From the NCBI RefSeq assembly GCF_001613205.1, contig NZ_BDBX01000027.1, forward strand, positions 19,045 through 83,044: DNA of 64,000 nt, read 5' to 3'. Positions 52,763 through 61,345 of this stretch are shown in pieces (within the stretch, counting starts at the first letter, position 1; each line of letters starts with the position of its first letter). Position numbers and translations under genes: made by a program. The notes below the pieces were generated by a model that saw only the letters and a list, made by a program, of their open reading frames with translations, did no database searches and had not been told where the DNA came from. This stretch comes from Nocardia sienata NBRC 100364. GTDB lineage: Bacteria > Actinomycetota > Actinomycetes > Mycobacteriales > Mycobacteriaceae.

Positions 52763-53875
52763 TCAGCCCAGCAGCGAGACAGCCTGCCGCAGCGCGGCAA
52801 TACCGGCGGCCTGCACTGGATGCCCGTCGACGACGCTCTGCACATGTTCAGCAGTGAACGGCTGCCATTCGAGGATGCGCCCCTCGGCGTTGCTACCCAG
52901 AGCACTACCGAAGAGGTCGTCGAAAACAGGCGCCTCGATGATGACAGCGGTGAGCAGATCGGTCGCGAAGCTCAGCGGGTCGACACCGAGGCCGAGGCAG
53001 TATGCCGCGACGGAGCCGTCCCGCCGAGCCTCATCGAAGCGTGTCGCGAACTCCCAGGTCTCATAATCTATCGGAGCAATTTCGCTGCCGTGGTCTTCGT
53101 CGGCGCCGCCCAACTCTTCGGCATACTCACGAACCATGTTGTGCCACAGTGAGAAATCATTGCCGATATTCCACTCGGCGTAACCGGACGGTTGGAAGAT
53201 TCCTACCGGGACAACCTGGTACATCCCGCCTGCGTGACCGACCTTGCGGGGATCGCGCCAATGCAGCAAGAACGATTTACCGCCTGTGTCCGGGTCGCGA
53301 CGGATGGTGACAGTGCTGACGGCCAGGTTGATCGGCCGTTGTGTCGGATCGCAGGGGTCGGTGATCGCCGCTCGGACCCCGGATAGCTCACCATGGCCGT
53401 GCGCAGCCAGGGCGAATTCGTGCGCCGCGGCCTCCCCGATATTGATGCTATCGAAATACGAACCCAGGCCGAATCGCATCGAGGGGGTCTCGGCGACGAG
53501 GTCGGCGTGGACGAGCCGAAACGTCGGCCGATTCTCGAACACCGCCGGCGCGACCAGCTCACCGACAGCCTCGGCATAACTGGTGTACGGATCGCCTGTC
53601 TCGCGCACCGGCAGGGCGGCGCTCAGTGACGGCTCGATACCCGCAGCCTCCGATATCGTCGATACTTCCAGCACCGTCCTCACGTCTTCCAGGCGAATCG
53701 GAGCGGCAGGAACCCAGTCCTCCCGTGCCAGGAGCGCCGAGTCGGCGACACGGTGCAGTGCGGGGTAGGTGCGCGCGGCTGCGGCGTCCAGGTCGGCCCG
53801 ATGTTCGCGGAGGTAGTTGCGTGTATCCATCCACGCGCATTCGCTAGTTGTCAGTGTGCGTGGATCGCCGCCCAT
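52763..53875 (-). CDS. HTH-less paralogue of the XRE/Nudix-like regulator
   Basis: A 370-aa protein that aligns by eye along most of its length with residues ~100-475 of the product of the upstream gene. Shared elements are FLLHWRDP, a GIFQPSGYAEW-type turn, NDFSLW-x-N-x-VRE(Y/F)-x-EEL (a partial Nudix box) and the LGLG-x-DPLSFA-like segment. It has no DNA-binding domain. The start ATG 53875 has AGGAG 7 bases upstream, and the gap to the upstream gene is 22 bases. It may act as a partner or decoy of the regulator. Confidence 0.72.
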   Translation of the reverse strand: MGGDPRTLTTSECAWMDTRNYLREHRADLDAAAARTYPALHRVADSALLAREDWVPAAPIRLEDVRTVLEVSTISEAAGIEPSLSAALPVRETGDPYTSYAEAVGELVAPAVFENRPTFRLVHADLVAETPSMRFGLGSYFDSINIGEAAAHEFALAAHGHGELSGVRAAITDPCDPTQRPINLAVSTVTIRRDPDTGGKSFLLHWRDPRKVGHAGGMYQVVPVGIFQPSGYAEWNIGNDFSLWHNMVREYAEELGGADEDHGSEIAPIDYETWEFATRFDEARRDGSVAAYCLGLGVDPLSFATDLLTAVIIEAPVFDDLFGSALGSNAEGRILEWQPFTAEHVQSVVDGHPVQAAGIAALRQAVSLLG

Positions 53876-53897
53876 CTCGTACTCCTGATGTTCGATC

Positions 53898-55325
53898 TCA
53901 GCCGATCAGACTGTGCCGATGCTCCCACGCGAGCGCCAGACAGGCGGCTCCCGGCGCGGCGAGCGGTTCGGTGTCGAGCAGCCGATCGATTGTCGATTCA
54001 TTGAATGGGAGGCCCTCGGCCGCAGAACTCTCGCCAATTGCGACCACTTCCCCTTCCTCGTTGAATCGCACGGTTGCGCCGAAAACATCTTCGAAGAGGT
54101 CGTCGTCGATGACGACCACCGTCAAGATCGTCGCAGCCAAGGTGAGGGCATCCAGTCCCAGCCCGAGCACGAACGCGCTCAGTCTGCCTCGCTGCCTGGC
54201 GTCGCTGAGTTGCTCGTACAGGGGCCAGCGAAGGTAGTCGATCGGTGAACTACGGCTACCGTCGTGTTCGGGTCGCCCCAACAACTCCTCCGAGAACTCA
54301 CGGACAATATTGCGCCACAGTGAGAAGTCGTTGGTCCTGTCCCACAGGGCGACCCCTGAAGGCTGGAATTCGCCGGCGGGTATGAGGTCGTACACCCCGG
54401 CAGCAGTAGCCACGCGTGCAGGGTCACGCCAGTGCAGCAGAAACGTGGGCTCGGCCGGGTACCGCCGCAGACGCAGCGTCAATGTCGTGATCGCTGGAAT
54501 GATCGCCCGGCGGGCCGTATCGAAAGGATCGCCGATCAACTCACGAAACGGCAGCTTCCCGCGGAGCTCGGCGGTTGTCAGGTCGGGATCGTTCATCGTC
54601 GCTGCAGCGATTTCGTGTGCGAGCGCTTCGGATACATCGAGCTTGTCGAAGTATGCAGCCAGCCCGAAGTCCATTGTCCGAGAGGACATCGAACCGCCGA
54701 GGTACCGATAACTGGGCCGTGATTCGAACAGCTGAGGTGGGTCGAGGTGCTTCACCGCCGAGGAATAGGTCTCGAATGACATGGTCGGGATGCGAAGCGG
54801 CCGGACCGGCAGAGTCTCCGGCTCCTCGCCGGTGATCTGCACGGCCTGCGGGCGTTCGTCCAGCCGCAGCCGCAACGACTGCAACTCCGAGGGATGGTCG
54901 GCCAGCCAGCCGTCACCCGTAATGAGCGTCGTCCTGAGCACCCGGTTCTCGTCGACATGCCACTGCGCAGCAAGGCTTCCAAGCTCAGCCCGATGACGGT
55001 TGAGCCAATGGCGCTGCATTCGCCACCGGCCCCGGCTCGACGAAACCGCCGTGCTCATCTCGTTCAGCGCGGAACCACTGCGACATCGTCCGGCCAGACC
55101 GAGTTCTTCCGCAGGTATTCCAAGCACACGCATGAATTCCCGGCGCTGATCGAGAGTAACTTTCCGGACACCGGTTTCAACTTGGCTGAGAAACTGCTGG
55201 GTGATGCCCAAAGCGTCGGCAACCGCAGCCTGGTTCAGCCCTTTCGCCAGACGATATTCACGAACCACGATCCCAACCTGCCGACCTGAACCTGTCCTGT
55301 CGCTATGCCGCAACCACGATGCCAT
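53898..55325 (-). CDS. XRE-family regulator with Nudix-like C-terminal region
   Basis: A 475-aa protein. Residues about 15-75 are an XRE helix-turn-helix (VREYRLAKGLNQAAVADALG, then ITQQFLSQVETGVRKVT). The rest is a large domain with FLLHWRDPARV, PAGEFQPSGVALW and NIVREFSEELLGRPE. The last resembles the core of a Nudix box (REUxEE), but the upstream glutamate is missing, so hydrolase activity is doubtful and nucleotide sensing is an alternative. GGAGGGGG just before ATG 55325 fixes the start. It heads a row with its own paralogue and two small genes. Confidence 0.8.
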   Translation of the reverse strand: MASWLRHSDRTGSGRQVGIVVREYRLAKGLNQAAVADALGITQQFLSQVETGVRKVTLDQRREFMRVLGIPAEELGLAGRCRSGSALNEMSTAVSSSRGRWRMQRHWLNRHRAELGSLAAQWHVDENRVLRTTLITGDGWLADHPSELQSLRLRLDERPQAVQITGEEPETLPVRPLRIPTMSFETYSSAVKHLDPPQLFESRPSYRYLGGSMSSRTMDFGLAAYFDKLDVSEALAHEIAAATMNDPDLTTAELRGKLPFRELIGDPFDTARRAIIPAITTLTLRLRRYPAEPTFLLHWRDPARVATAAGVYDLIPAGEFQPSGVALWDRTNDFSLWRNIVREFSEELLGRPEHDGSRSSPIDYLRWPLYEQLSDARQRGRLSAFVLGLGLDALTLAATILTVVVIDDDLFEDVFGATVRFNEEGEVVAIGESSAAEGLPFNESTIDRLLDTEPLAAPGAACLALAWEHRHSLIG

Positions 55326-55620
55326 CCGCCCCCTCCACAGTCGGTTTCTGTCTCGAGAGCGTACGGCCTAGTGCGGGCGAGCAACACTGGATCGGCCGAT
55401 CTACGGTTTCGACACTTTGACGCGGTCCAGCCCTGGACTGCGCGAATCCGGGCAATGCGCCGGACTGCTCGCGTAGGGGCGTCGGAGCCAAGTGTGAGCG
55501 AAGCTTATTCCGTGGGTAGGCGCGCTCGACGTGTTCGTACGGTATGGACCGTCCAACGGCCGACCGGCGGCCTGAGAATCGCTCTCAGGCCGCCGGTCGG
55601 TCACGGTGGTCCGGAGAGAA
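55326..55620. other. 295-base gap before fadE25 (converging side)
   Basis: It contains the promoter side of the XRE gene and, at 55560-55600, the fadE25 terminator hairpin. No gene is seen. Confidence 0.6.
55560..55600 (-). terminator. Strong terminator hairpin after fadE25
   Basis: Perfect 18-bp stem (55560-55577 with 55583-55600) and a 5-base loop, starting 20 bases beyond the fadE25 stop. It is the longest perfect hairpin I found in the window. Confidence 0.75.
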
Positions 55621-56781
55621 TTACCCCTTGAGCAGGGCGCGGGACATGACCACCCGCTGGATCTGGTTGGTGCCCTCGTAGATCTGGGTGATCTTGGCGT
55701 CGCGCATCATGCGCTCCACCGGGAAATCGGTGGTGTAGCCGGCCCCACCGAACAGCTGCACCGCGTTGGTGGTCACCTCCATCGCCACGTCGGAGGCAAA
55801 GCATTTGGCGGCGGCCGAGATGAAGCCCAGGTTCGATTCGCCGCGCTCGGCCCGGGCCGCGGAGGTGTAGACCATCAGCCGGGCGGCTTCGATCTTCATC
55901 GCCATATCGGCCAGCATGAACTGGGTGTTCTGGAAGTCGGCGATGGACTTGCCGAACTGTTTGCGGTCCTTGGTGTAGGCCAGTGCGGCGTCCAGGGCGC
56001 CCTGGGCCAGGCCGACCGCCTGCGCGCCGATGGTGGGGCGGGTGTGGTCGAGGGTCTGCAGGGCGGTCTTGAAGCCGGTGCCGGGTTCGCCGATGATGCG
56101 GTCGCCGGGGATCCTGCAGTTCTCGAAGTACAGTTCGGCGGTCGGGGAGCCCTTGATGCCGAGCTTGTGCTCGAGCGGGCCCACGACGAAGCCTTCATCG
56201 TCCTTGTGCACCAGGAACGCGGAGATGCCGTTGGCGCCCTTGTCGGGGTCGGTGACGGCCATGACGGTGTACCAGGAGGATTTGCCACCGTTGGTGATCC
56301 AGCACTTGGATCCGTTGATGATCCAATCGTCGCCCTCCTGGCGGGCGCGGGTGCGCATACTGCCCGCGTCCGAGCCGGCCTCCCGCTCGGACAGCGCGTA
56401 GGAGGCCATTTCGCCCTCGACGATATCGGCGAGCACCTTCTGCTTGAGTTCCTCGGAGCCGTTGAGGATCATGCCCATGGTGCCGAGCTTGTTCACGGCC
56501 GGGATCAGCGAAGAGGAACCGCAGACGCGGGCGACCTCTTCGATGACGATGCAGGTGGCCACGGAATCGGCGCCCTGGCCGCCGTAGGCCTCGGGGACGT
56601 GCACGGCGTTGAAGCCGGCGGCGTTGAGCGCGGAGAGGGCTTCCTCGGGGAACCGGGCGTGCTCGTCGACGTCCTTGGCGTACGGGGCGATCTCCTTCTC
56701 GCACAGGGCACGGATGGCCGAACGCAGCTCATCGTGGAAGTCCGCCAGCTTGAACAGATCGAAATCCGGGTTTCCCGCCAT
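55621..56781 (-). CDS. fadE25: Acyl-CoA dehydrogenase FadE25
   Basis: A 386-aa flavoprotein. YALSEREAGSDAGSM and QLFGGAGYTTDFPVERMMRD are the FAD- and substrate-binding signatures; the catalytic base is E369 in QIYEGTNQIQR. The sequence and its place beside purE and purK match mycobacterial FadE25. AGGAG lies 8 bases before ATG 56781. Two identical 14-bp operator-like repeats frame its promoter. The exact acyl substrate is not settled. Confidence 0.93.
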   Translation of the reverse strand: MAGNPDFDLFKLADFHDELRSAIRALCEKEIAPYAKDVDEHARFPEEALSALNAAGFNAVHVPEAYGGQGADSVATCIVIEEVARVCGSSSLIPAVNKLGTMGMILNGSEELKQKVLADIVEGEMASYALSEREAGSDAGSMRTRARQEGDDWIINGSKCWITNGGKSSWYTVMAVTDPDKGANGISAFLVHKDDEGFVVGPLEHKLGIKGSPTAELYFENCRIPGDRIIGEPGTGFKTALQTLDHTRPTIGAQAVGLAQGALDAALAYTKDRKQFGKSIADFQNTQFMLADMAMKIEAARLMVYTSAARAERGESNLGFISAAAKCFASDVAMEVTTNAVQLFGGAGYTTDFPVERMMRDAKITQIYEGTNQIQRVVMSRALLKG

Positions 56782-56821
56782 TGGGTTCACTCCTGTTGCG
56801 TACGGGGTTGTGCCAATAATC

Positions 56822-56835
56822 GGCACTCAGTGTCA
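56822..56835 (-). promoter_or_regulatory. Operator-like repeat 1 before fadE25
   Basis: TGACACTGAGTGCC on the minus strand, nearly palindromic (G-x-CACT-x-AGTG-x-C). It lies between the predicted -10 box and the fadE25 start. Confidence 0.65.
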
Positions 56836-56847
56836 ACTACTCGGCCC

Positions 56848-56853
56848 AGTATA
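56848..56853 (-). promoter_or_regulatory. -10 box of fadE25
   Basis: TATACT on the minus strand, flanked by the two operator-like repeats. A clear -35 box is not seen. Confidence 0.45.
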
Positions 56854-56887
56854 GCGCGAGCTAACTCAAACCCTCTCGCCCCATCAT

Positions 56888-56901
56888 GGCACTCAGTGTC
56901 A
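56888..56901 (-). promoter_or_regulatory. Operator-like repeat 2, overlapping the TetR stop codon
   Basis: A second exact copy of TGACACTGAGTGCC, 66 bp upstream of the first; its first TGA is the stop codon of the TetR gene. Confidence 0.65.
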
Positions 56902-57603
56902 GTCGATGGGCGCTTCCGCCAAAGTACCCAGCCGCTGCCGCAGCAGTTCGGCGACATGCCGTACGGGTAGGTCCCGGCGGAACACGGCGAGGACGAGATC
57001 GTCCTCACCGCCGGGCCGCCGGCCCCCCCGGGGGATCTCGCCGAGCGCGGTCCGCAGATCACCCGGACCCGCCGCCGATTCGCCGCGGATCATCCGACGC
57101 AGCAGATAGTTGTGGGTGGCGGTCACCGCGGCCGCGAACTGTACGCGCGCGAGGTCGGGGGAATCGGGCAGCTGCTCGCGCAGGTAATCGGTGAACAGGC
57201 GCTCGTACCGGAAGACGGTCACGATCTCTCTGTCCCGCAGTGCCGGGACCCGGCGCACCACCCGATACCGCCGCTCGGCGATATCACGCCAGCGGGTGAA
57301 CCGCTCGAAAACCCCGACCGCCGCCTCACAGACCGCGTCCCACGGATCGAGCCGCGCCTGCTGCAGGTATTCCTGCGCAGCGGCCAGTTGGGCCTCGTGG
57401 TCGGCGAAGATCACATCTTCCTTGGACCGGAACTGCCGGAAGAACGTACGCCGCGATATCCCGGCGGCCTCGGCGATCTCGTCCACCGAGGTCGCCTCGT
57501 AACCCTGATCCGCGAACAGACGCAATGCCTCGTCCACGACACCGAGCCGGAAACGGACGAGCTCGGCGCCACCGACTCGGCGGGCGGTTTCCTCGTTGTC
57601 CAT
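56899..57603 (-). CDS. TetR-family regulator beside fadE25
   Basis: A 234-aa regulator. The helix-turn-helix is SVDEIAEAAGISRRTFFRQFRSKEDVI. It lies directly upstream of fadE25 on the same strand, and two identical near-palindromic sites lie at and after its end, so control of fadE25 is likely. An acyl-CoA ligand would fit the context but is inference. ATG 57609 is an alternative start. Confidence 0.87.
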   Translation of the reverse strand: MDNEETARRVGGAELVRFRLGVVDEALRLFADQGYEATSVDEIAEAAGISRRTFFRQFRSKEDVIFADHEAQLAAAQEYLQQARLDPWDAVCEAAVGVFERFTRWRDIAERRYRVVRRVPALRDREIVTVFRYERLFTDYLREQLPDSPDLARVQFAAAVTATHNYLLRRMIRGESAAGPGDLRTALGEIPRGGRRPGGEDDLVLAVFRRDLPVRHVAELLRQRLGTLAEAPID

Positions 57604-57636
57604 GGCCACACCGTAGCGAGCGGGGCGGCGACGGCC

Positions 57637-58923
57637 TCAGAGTCGTCCGTCGAGTGCGATATGGAGGTCGGCTCCGCTGAACAGCAGGTCCGCACTGCGC
57701 GGTGATGGCGGGTCGCTCTCGACCGGCCGCGTCCGTGGAGCCAGAAGGTACAGCTGGTGAAGGAAGACCTCCACCGCGAGCGTCGCGAGTTGCTTACCGG
57801 GACAGATATGCGCGCCGAATCCGAAGGTCAGTGGTAGTTTCCCACCCCTTCGCAGACTCGTGCAGTCCGGGAAAGCCGCCGGATCGCGATTGGCCGCCGC
57901 GAACATGGCCAGCACCGGTCCCGCGGGTAATTCGGTGCCACTGGTCAGCACGACCGGACGCTCGATACGCCGCTTCCAGGCCACCAGCCCCGGATCCAGC
58001 TGGAGTACCTTGACCGCCACATCGGCGGCGGTCCGCGGTTCGGCCAGCAGCTGCCACCATTCCCTGTCCGGGTCGTGCAGTAGTCGCTGGAGGCCCTGCT
58101 GGATACTGCCGCTCACCGTGTGTACGCCGGCCGCCAGCGAATTCGCCACCGCCGAAACCGCCACCCGGCGCGGGATCCCCGCATCGCGCAGGCGGGTCGC
58201 GAAACCGGCCGTGTCGCCGCGCAGACCGTGGTCGACAGCGCGCCCGCTGACGGTGAACAACTGCCCGAGCGCCGCCACCGCGCCGGCGAGTTCCCGGCCG
58301 CGCATCGATCGGCCCAGCAACCCCGACTGGGCCCCGCTCCACACGGCGACCCGCGGCCACACTTCGGGCGGCAGGCCCACCGCGGAACCGGTCACCCGCG
58401 TGGCATAGGCGATGGACAGCGCGGTCACGTCCAGCGTCGGCCCGGACGGCGTGGTGGCGGCGAGGGCGGCATGGAAATGCTCGGTCATCGCCGCGAGGTG
58501 CTGCGGCCGGTCGGCGGCCCGGATCGTGAAATGACCGGCCGGACCGGCCATGGTGTTCCACACCCGGTCGTGCAGGGGCTCGTCGGCCAGATCGGCGGTC
58601 GCCTTCGCGGGCAACGGGATGAGATGCCGGAACAGATGCGGTAGCGCTCGCGGCGTCGCGGCGATGCGCGGATACCCGACCAGCGGCTCCAGCGAATTGC
58701 CCCGGGATATTCCCGGTTTCCCGGCGGCGAGGACCTCGCGGACGTCGTCGTACTTCCAGATCATCCGCAGACCCGACCGGTGCGCGTAGGAAGCCTGCGG
58801 CCATTCGTGCAACCGGCGGTAGCGCTCGTCACGCTCGGCGAAGAACAGTTCGTTCGCGGTCACCGCGGCGAACGGGAACTCCGCCACGGAAACCGCCTGA
58901 TTGTCGACCCTGTACACCGGCAA
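57637..58923 (-). CDS. Atypical cytochrome P450
   Basis: A 428-aa P450 with the haem-cysteine loop FGFGAHICPGKQLA (C374). Two usual features are changed. The I-helix acid-alcohol pair AG-x-(D/E)-T reads AGVHT (H268-T269), and the K-helix ExxR reads KVLQ (K305-Q308). The fold otherwise looks complete (FAAANRDPAAFP, terminal beta region). Loss of ExxR is rare but known in some actinobacterial P450s, so it may be active in an unusual way or be inactive. No redox partner is nearby. Confidence 0.82.
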   Translation of the reverse strand: MPVYRVDNQAVSVAEFPFAAVTANELFFAERDERYRRLHEWPQASYAHRSGLRMIWKYDDVREVLAAGKPGISRGNSLEPLVGYPRIAATPRALPHLFRHLIPLPAKATADLADEPLHDRVWNTMAGPAGHFTIRAADRPQHLAAMTEHFHAALAATTPSGPTLDVTALSIAYATRVTGSAVGLPPEVWPRVAVWSGAQSGLLGRSMRGRELAGAVAALGQLFTVSGRAVDHGLRGDTAGFATRLRDAGIPRRVAVSAVANSLAAGVHTVSGSIQQGLQRLLHDPDREWWQLLAEPRTAADVAVKVLQLDPGLVAWKRRIERPVVLTSGTELPAGPVLAMFAAANRDPAAFPDCTSLRRGGKLPLTFGFGAHICPGKQLATLAVEVFLHQLYLLAPRTRPVESDPPSPRSADLLFSGADLHIALDGRL

Positions 58924-58951
58924 GGATCGTAGGCCGAGCAGATGGACGGCA

Positions 58952-58990
58952 CTTCCCGGGAACGGTGAGACCGCGGCCGTCCCCGGGAAG
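58952..58990 (-). terminator. Terminator hairpin after purE
   Basis: CTTCCCGGG (58952-58960) pairs with CCCGGGAAG (58982-58990); inside, ACGG pairs with CCGT. It starts 5 bases beyond the purE stop. Confidence 0.55.
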
Positions 58991-58995
58991 CGCGA

Positions 58996-59523
58996 TCAGC
59001 CCAGCAGACGCGCGCGCAGCGCCTCGTCCTTCTCCAGCACCATCGTCTCGAGACCGGCCTGGAACTGTTCCATACGCTCGCGCAGCGCCGTATCGTGCGC
59101 GCCGAGAATCCGGGCGGCCAGCAGGCCCGCGTTGCGGGCGCCACCGATCGACACGGTGGCCACCGGAACTCCGGCGGGCATCTGAACGATCGAGAGCAGC
59201 GAATCCATACCGTCGAGGTACTTCAGCGCGACCGGCACGCCGATCACCGGCAGTGGGGTCGCCGAGGCGACCATGCCCGGGAGGTGCGCGGCACCGCCGG
59301 CCCCGGCGATGAGCACCCGCAGACCCCGGCCGGCCGCGCCGCGGGCGTAGTCGAGCATGCGTTGCGGGGTCCGGTGCGCGGACACCACACCCACCTCGAA
59401 CCGGATCCCGAACTCGGCCAGCGCCTCGGCGGCGGCCTCCATCGTGGGCCAGTCGGAATCGCTGCCCATGATCAATCCGACCGCCGGGGAGCCCGGAACA
59501 CTGCCTTCCACCACGTCACTCAT
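58996..59523 (-). CDS. purE: 5-(carboxyamino)imidazole ribonucleotide mutase
   Basis: A 175-aa protein. [29 protein letters not shown] and [18 protein letters not shown] are the PurE substrate-binding segments, with the catalytic histidine in SAHRTP. It converts N5-CAIR from PurK into CAIR in purine synthesis. The ATG overlaps the purK end by 8 bases. Confidence 0.96.
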   Translation of the reverse strand: MSDVVEGSVPGSPAVGLIMGSDSDWPTMEAAAEALAEFGIRFEVGVVSAHRTPQRMLDYARGAAGRGLRVLIAGAGGAAHLPGMVASATPLPVIGVPVALKYLDGMDSLLSIVQMPAGVPVATVSIGGARNAGLLAARILGAHDTALRERMEQFQAGLETMVLEKDEALRARLLG

Positions 59524-60736
59524 GCGGGTCCCATCCATCGGTCCATACCGCGTGCGACATCCAGTGCGCCGCGCGCTCGGCTCGTTCCCGTACCACCGCG
59601 ACATCGTCGCCGAGCACGTTCACATGCCCGATCTTGCGGTCCGGGCGTTCGCCCTTGCCGTACAGGTGCACCTTGGCGTCCGGCATCCGGGCGAAGAGGT
59701 GGTGCAGGCGTTCGTCCATCGACATGGCCGGCGCCTCGGGCGCCCCGAGGATATTCGCCATCACCGTCACCGGCGCGAGCGGGCGGGTATCGCCGAGCGG
59801 GTAGTCGAGTACGGCGCGCAGATGCTGTTCGAACTGGCCGGTGCGGGCGCCGTCCATCCCCCAGTGCCCGGAGTTGTGCGGGCGCATGGCCAGCTCGTTG
59901 ATCAGCAGGGTTCCGTCGGTGGTCTCGAACAGTTCGACCGCCATCGCGCCCACCACCCCGAGATCCGCGGCCAGCCGCAGCGCGAGCTCCTCGGCCTCGG
60001 CGGCCAGCTCCTCGTCGAGATCGGGCGCCGGAGCGATCACCACGGCGCACTGACCGTGCCGCTGCACCGTCTCCACCACCGGCCAGGTCGCGGCCTGACC
60101 GTACGGCGAGCGCGCCACCATGGCCGACAGCTCACGTTTCAGCGGGACCCGCACCTCGGCCAGCAGTTGCACCCCCGCGCCGAGCTGCTCGGCGGTGATC
60201 TTCGCCGCGGCATCGGCGTCCTCGGGCATCCACACGCCGCGCCCGTCGTAACCGCCACGAATCGCCTTGAGCACGATCGGCCAGCCGTGTTCTTCGCCGA
60301 AGCCCACCGCCGCGGCCTCGGACTCGACCACGGTGAAGGCGGGCACGGGCAACCCGCGTGCGGACAGTTCCGTGCGCATGGCCAGTTTGTCCTGGGCGAA
60401 ACGCAACGCGTGCGGCGGCGGGAGCACATTCACCCCCTCCGCGACCAGCGCCTCGAGGTGCTCGGTGGGCACATGCTCGTGATCGAAGGTGAGCGCGTGC
60501 GCGCCGGTCGCGGCCCGGCGCAACGCGCCGAGGTCGGAATGGCTGCCGAGCACCACATCGGGGCTCACCTGGGCCGCCGGGTCGTCCGGCCGTTCGGCGA
60601 GCACCCGGAGCCGCTGGCCCAGCTCGATGGCCGCCTGATGCGTCATCCGCGCCAGCTGCCCGCCACCGATCATGGCGACGGTCGGCATCGCGGCAGGGTC
60701 GAAACTACGTGCGTTCACGTCGGTCAATACTGTCAC
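59516..60736 (-). CDS. purK: 5-(carboxyamino)imidazole ribonucleotide synthase
   Basis: A 406-aa ATP-grasp enzyme. [31 protein letters not shown] and [16 protein letters not shown] (ATP-binding) are present, as is [19 protein letters not shown]. It makes N5-CAIR from AIR, bicarbonate and ATP. GTG 60736 is kept because mycobacterial PurK also has an N-terminal extension of about 17 residues; ATG 60688 is the alternative. It is divergent from the GtrA gene over 39 bases. Confidence 0.95.
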   Translation of the reverse strand: MTVLTDVNARSFDPAAMPTVAMIGGGQLARMTHQAAIELGQRLRVLAERPDDPAAQVSPDVVLGSHSDLGALRRAATGAHALTFDHEHVPTEHLEALVAEGVNVLPPPHALRFAQDKLAMRTELSARGLPVPAFTVVESEAAAVGFGEEHGWPIVLKAIRGGYDGRGVWMPEDADAAAKITAEQLGAGVQLLAEVRVPLKRELSAMVARSPYGQAATWPVVETVQRHGQCAVVIAPAPDLDEELAAEAEELALRLAADLGVVGAMAVELFETTDGTLLINELAMRPHNSGHWGMDGARTGQFEQHLRAVLDYPLGDTRPLAPVTVMANILGAPEAPAMSMDERLHHLFARMPDAKVHLYGKGERPDRKIGHVNVLGDDVAVVRERAERAAHWMSHAVWTDGWDPHE

Positions 60737-60761
60737 GTCCTGCGCGAACGGCAGCTGGCGG

Positions 60762-60767
60762 TATGCT
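60762..60767 (+). promoter_or_regulatory. -10 box of the GtrA gene, probably leaderless
   Basis: TATGCT ends 8 bases before GTG 60776; no ribosome site lies between. Confidence 0.5.
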
Positions 60768-60775
60768 CCGGACTT

Positions 60776-61327
60776 GTGTCATTCGTCGACGACGTGGTCA
60801 GCGTCCTGCCGCAATCTCTTCAGGAGATCGCCTACCGCCAGCGCGAGCTCATCAAGTTCGCCATTGTCGGGGCGACCACGTTCGTTATCGACAGCGGCAT
60901 CTTCTACATCCTGAAGTGGACGGTGCTGGAGGAGAAGCCGGTCACCGCGAAGATCATCGCGGGTGTCGTCGCGGTCATCGCCTCCTACATCCTGAACCGG
61001 GAGTGGTCGTTCAAGAACCGCGGCGGCCGGGAACGTCATCACGAGGCACTGCTGTTCTTCGCGGTCAGCGGCGTGGGTGTGGTGCTGAGCATGGCGCCGC
61101 TGTACATCTCCCGCTACGTCTTCCAGCTGCACCAGCCCACGGTCAGCTTCATGGTGGAGAATATCGCCGACTTCATCAGCGCCTACCTCATCGGCAATCT
61201 GCTGCAGATGGCGTTCCGGTACTGGGCGATGCGGCGCTGGGTCTTCCCCGACGAGGTCGACGAGATGCTCGAACAGCTCGAAGAGTATGTGGAAGAGGAG
61301 CACGACCGGCGCACTCTCGGACGCTGA
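60776..61327 (+). CDS. GtrA-family membrane protein
   Basis: A 183-aa protein with four membrane helices (FAIVGATTFVIDSGIFYILK; KIIAGVVAVIASYILNREWS; LLFFAVSGVGVVLSMAPLYI; FISAYLIGNLLQMAFRYWAM) and an acidic C-terminal tail (DEVDEMLEQLEEYVEEEHD). It corresponds by position and fold to the mycobacterial protein next to purK, believed to act in lipid-linked sugar transfer. It starts with GTG. Confidence 0.9.
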   Translation: MSFVDDVVSVLPQSLQEIAYRQRELIKFAIVGATTFVIDSGIFYILKWTVLEEKPVTAKIIAGVVAVIASYILNREWSFKNRGGRERHHEALLFFAVSGVGVVLSMAPLYISRYVFQLHQPTVSFMVENIADFISAYLIGNLLQMAFRYWAMRRWVFPDEVDEMLEQLEEYVEEEHDRRTLGR

Positions 61328-61345
61328 GTTCACCGCCGCGACCGA

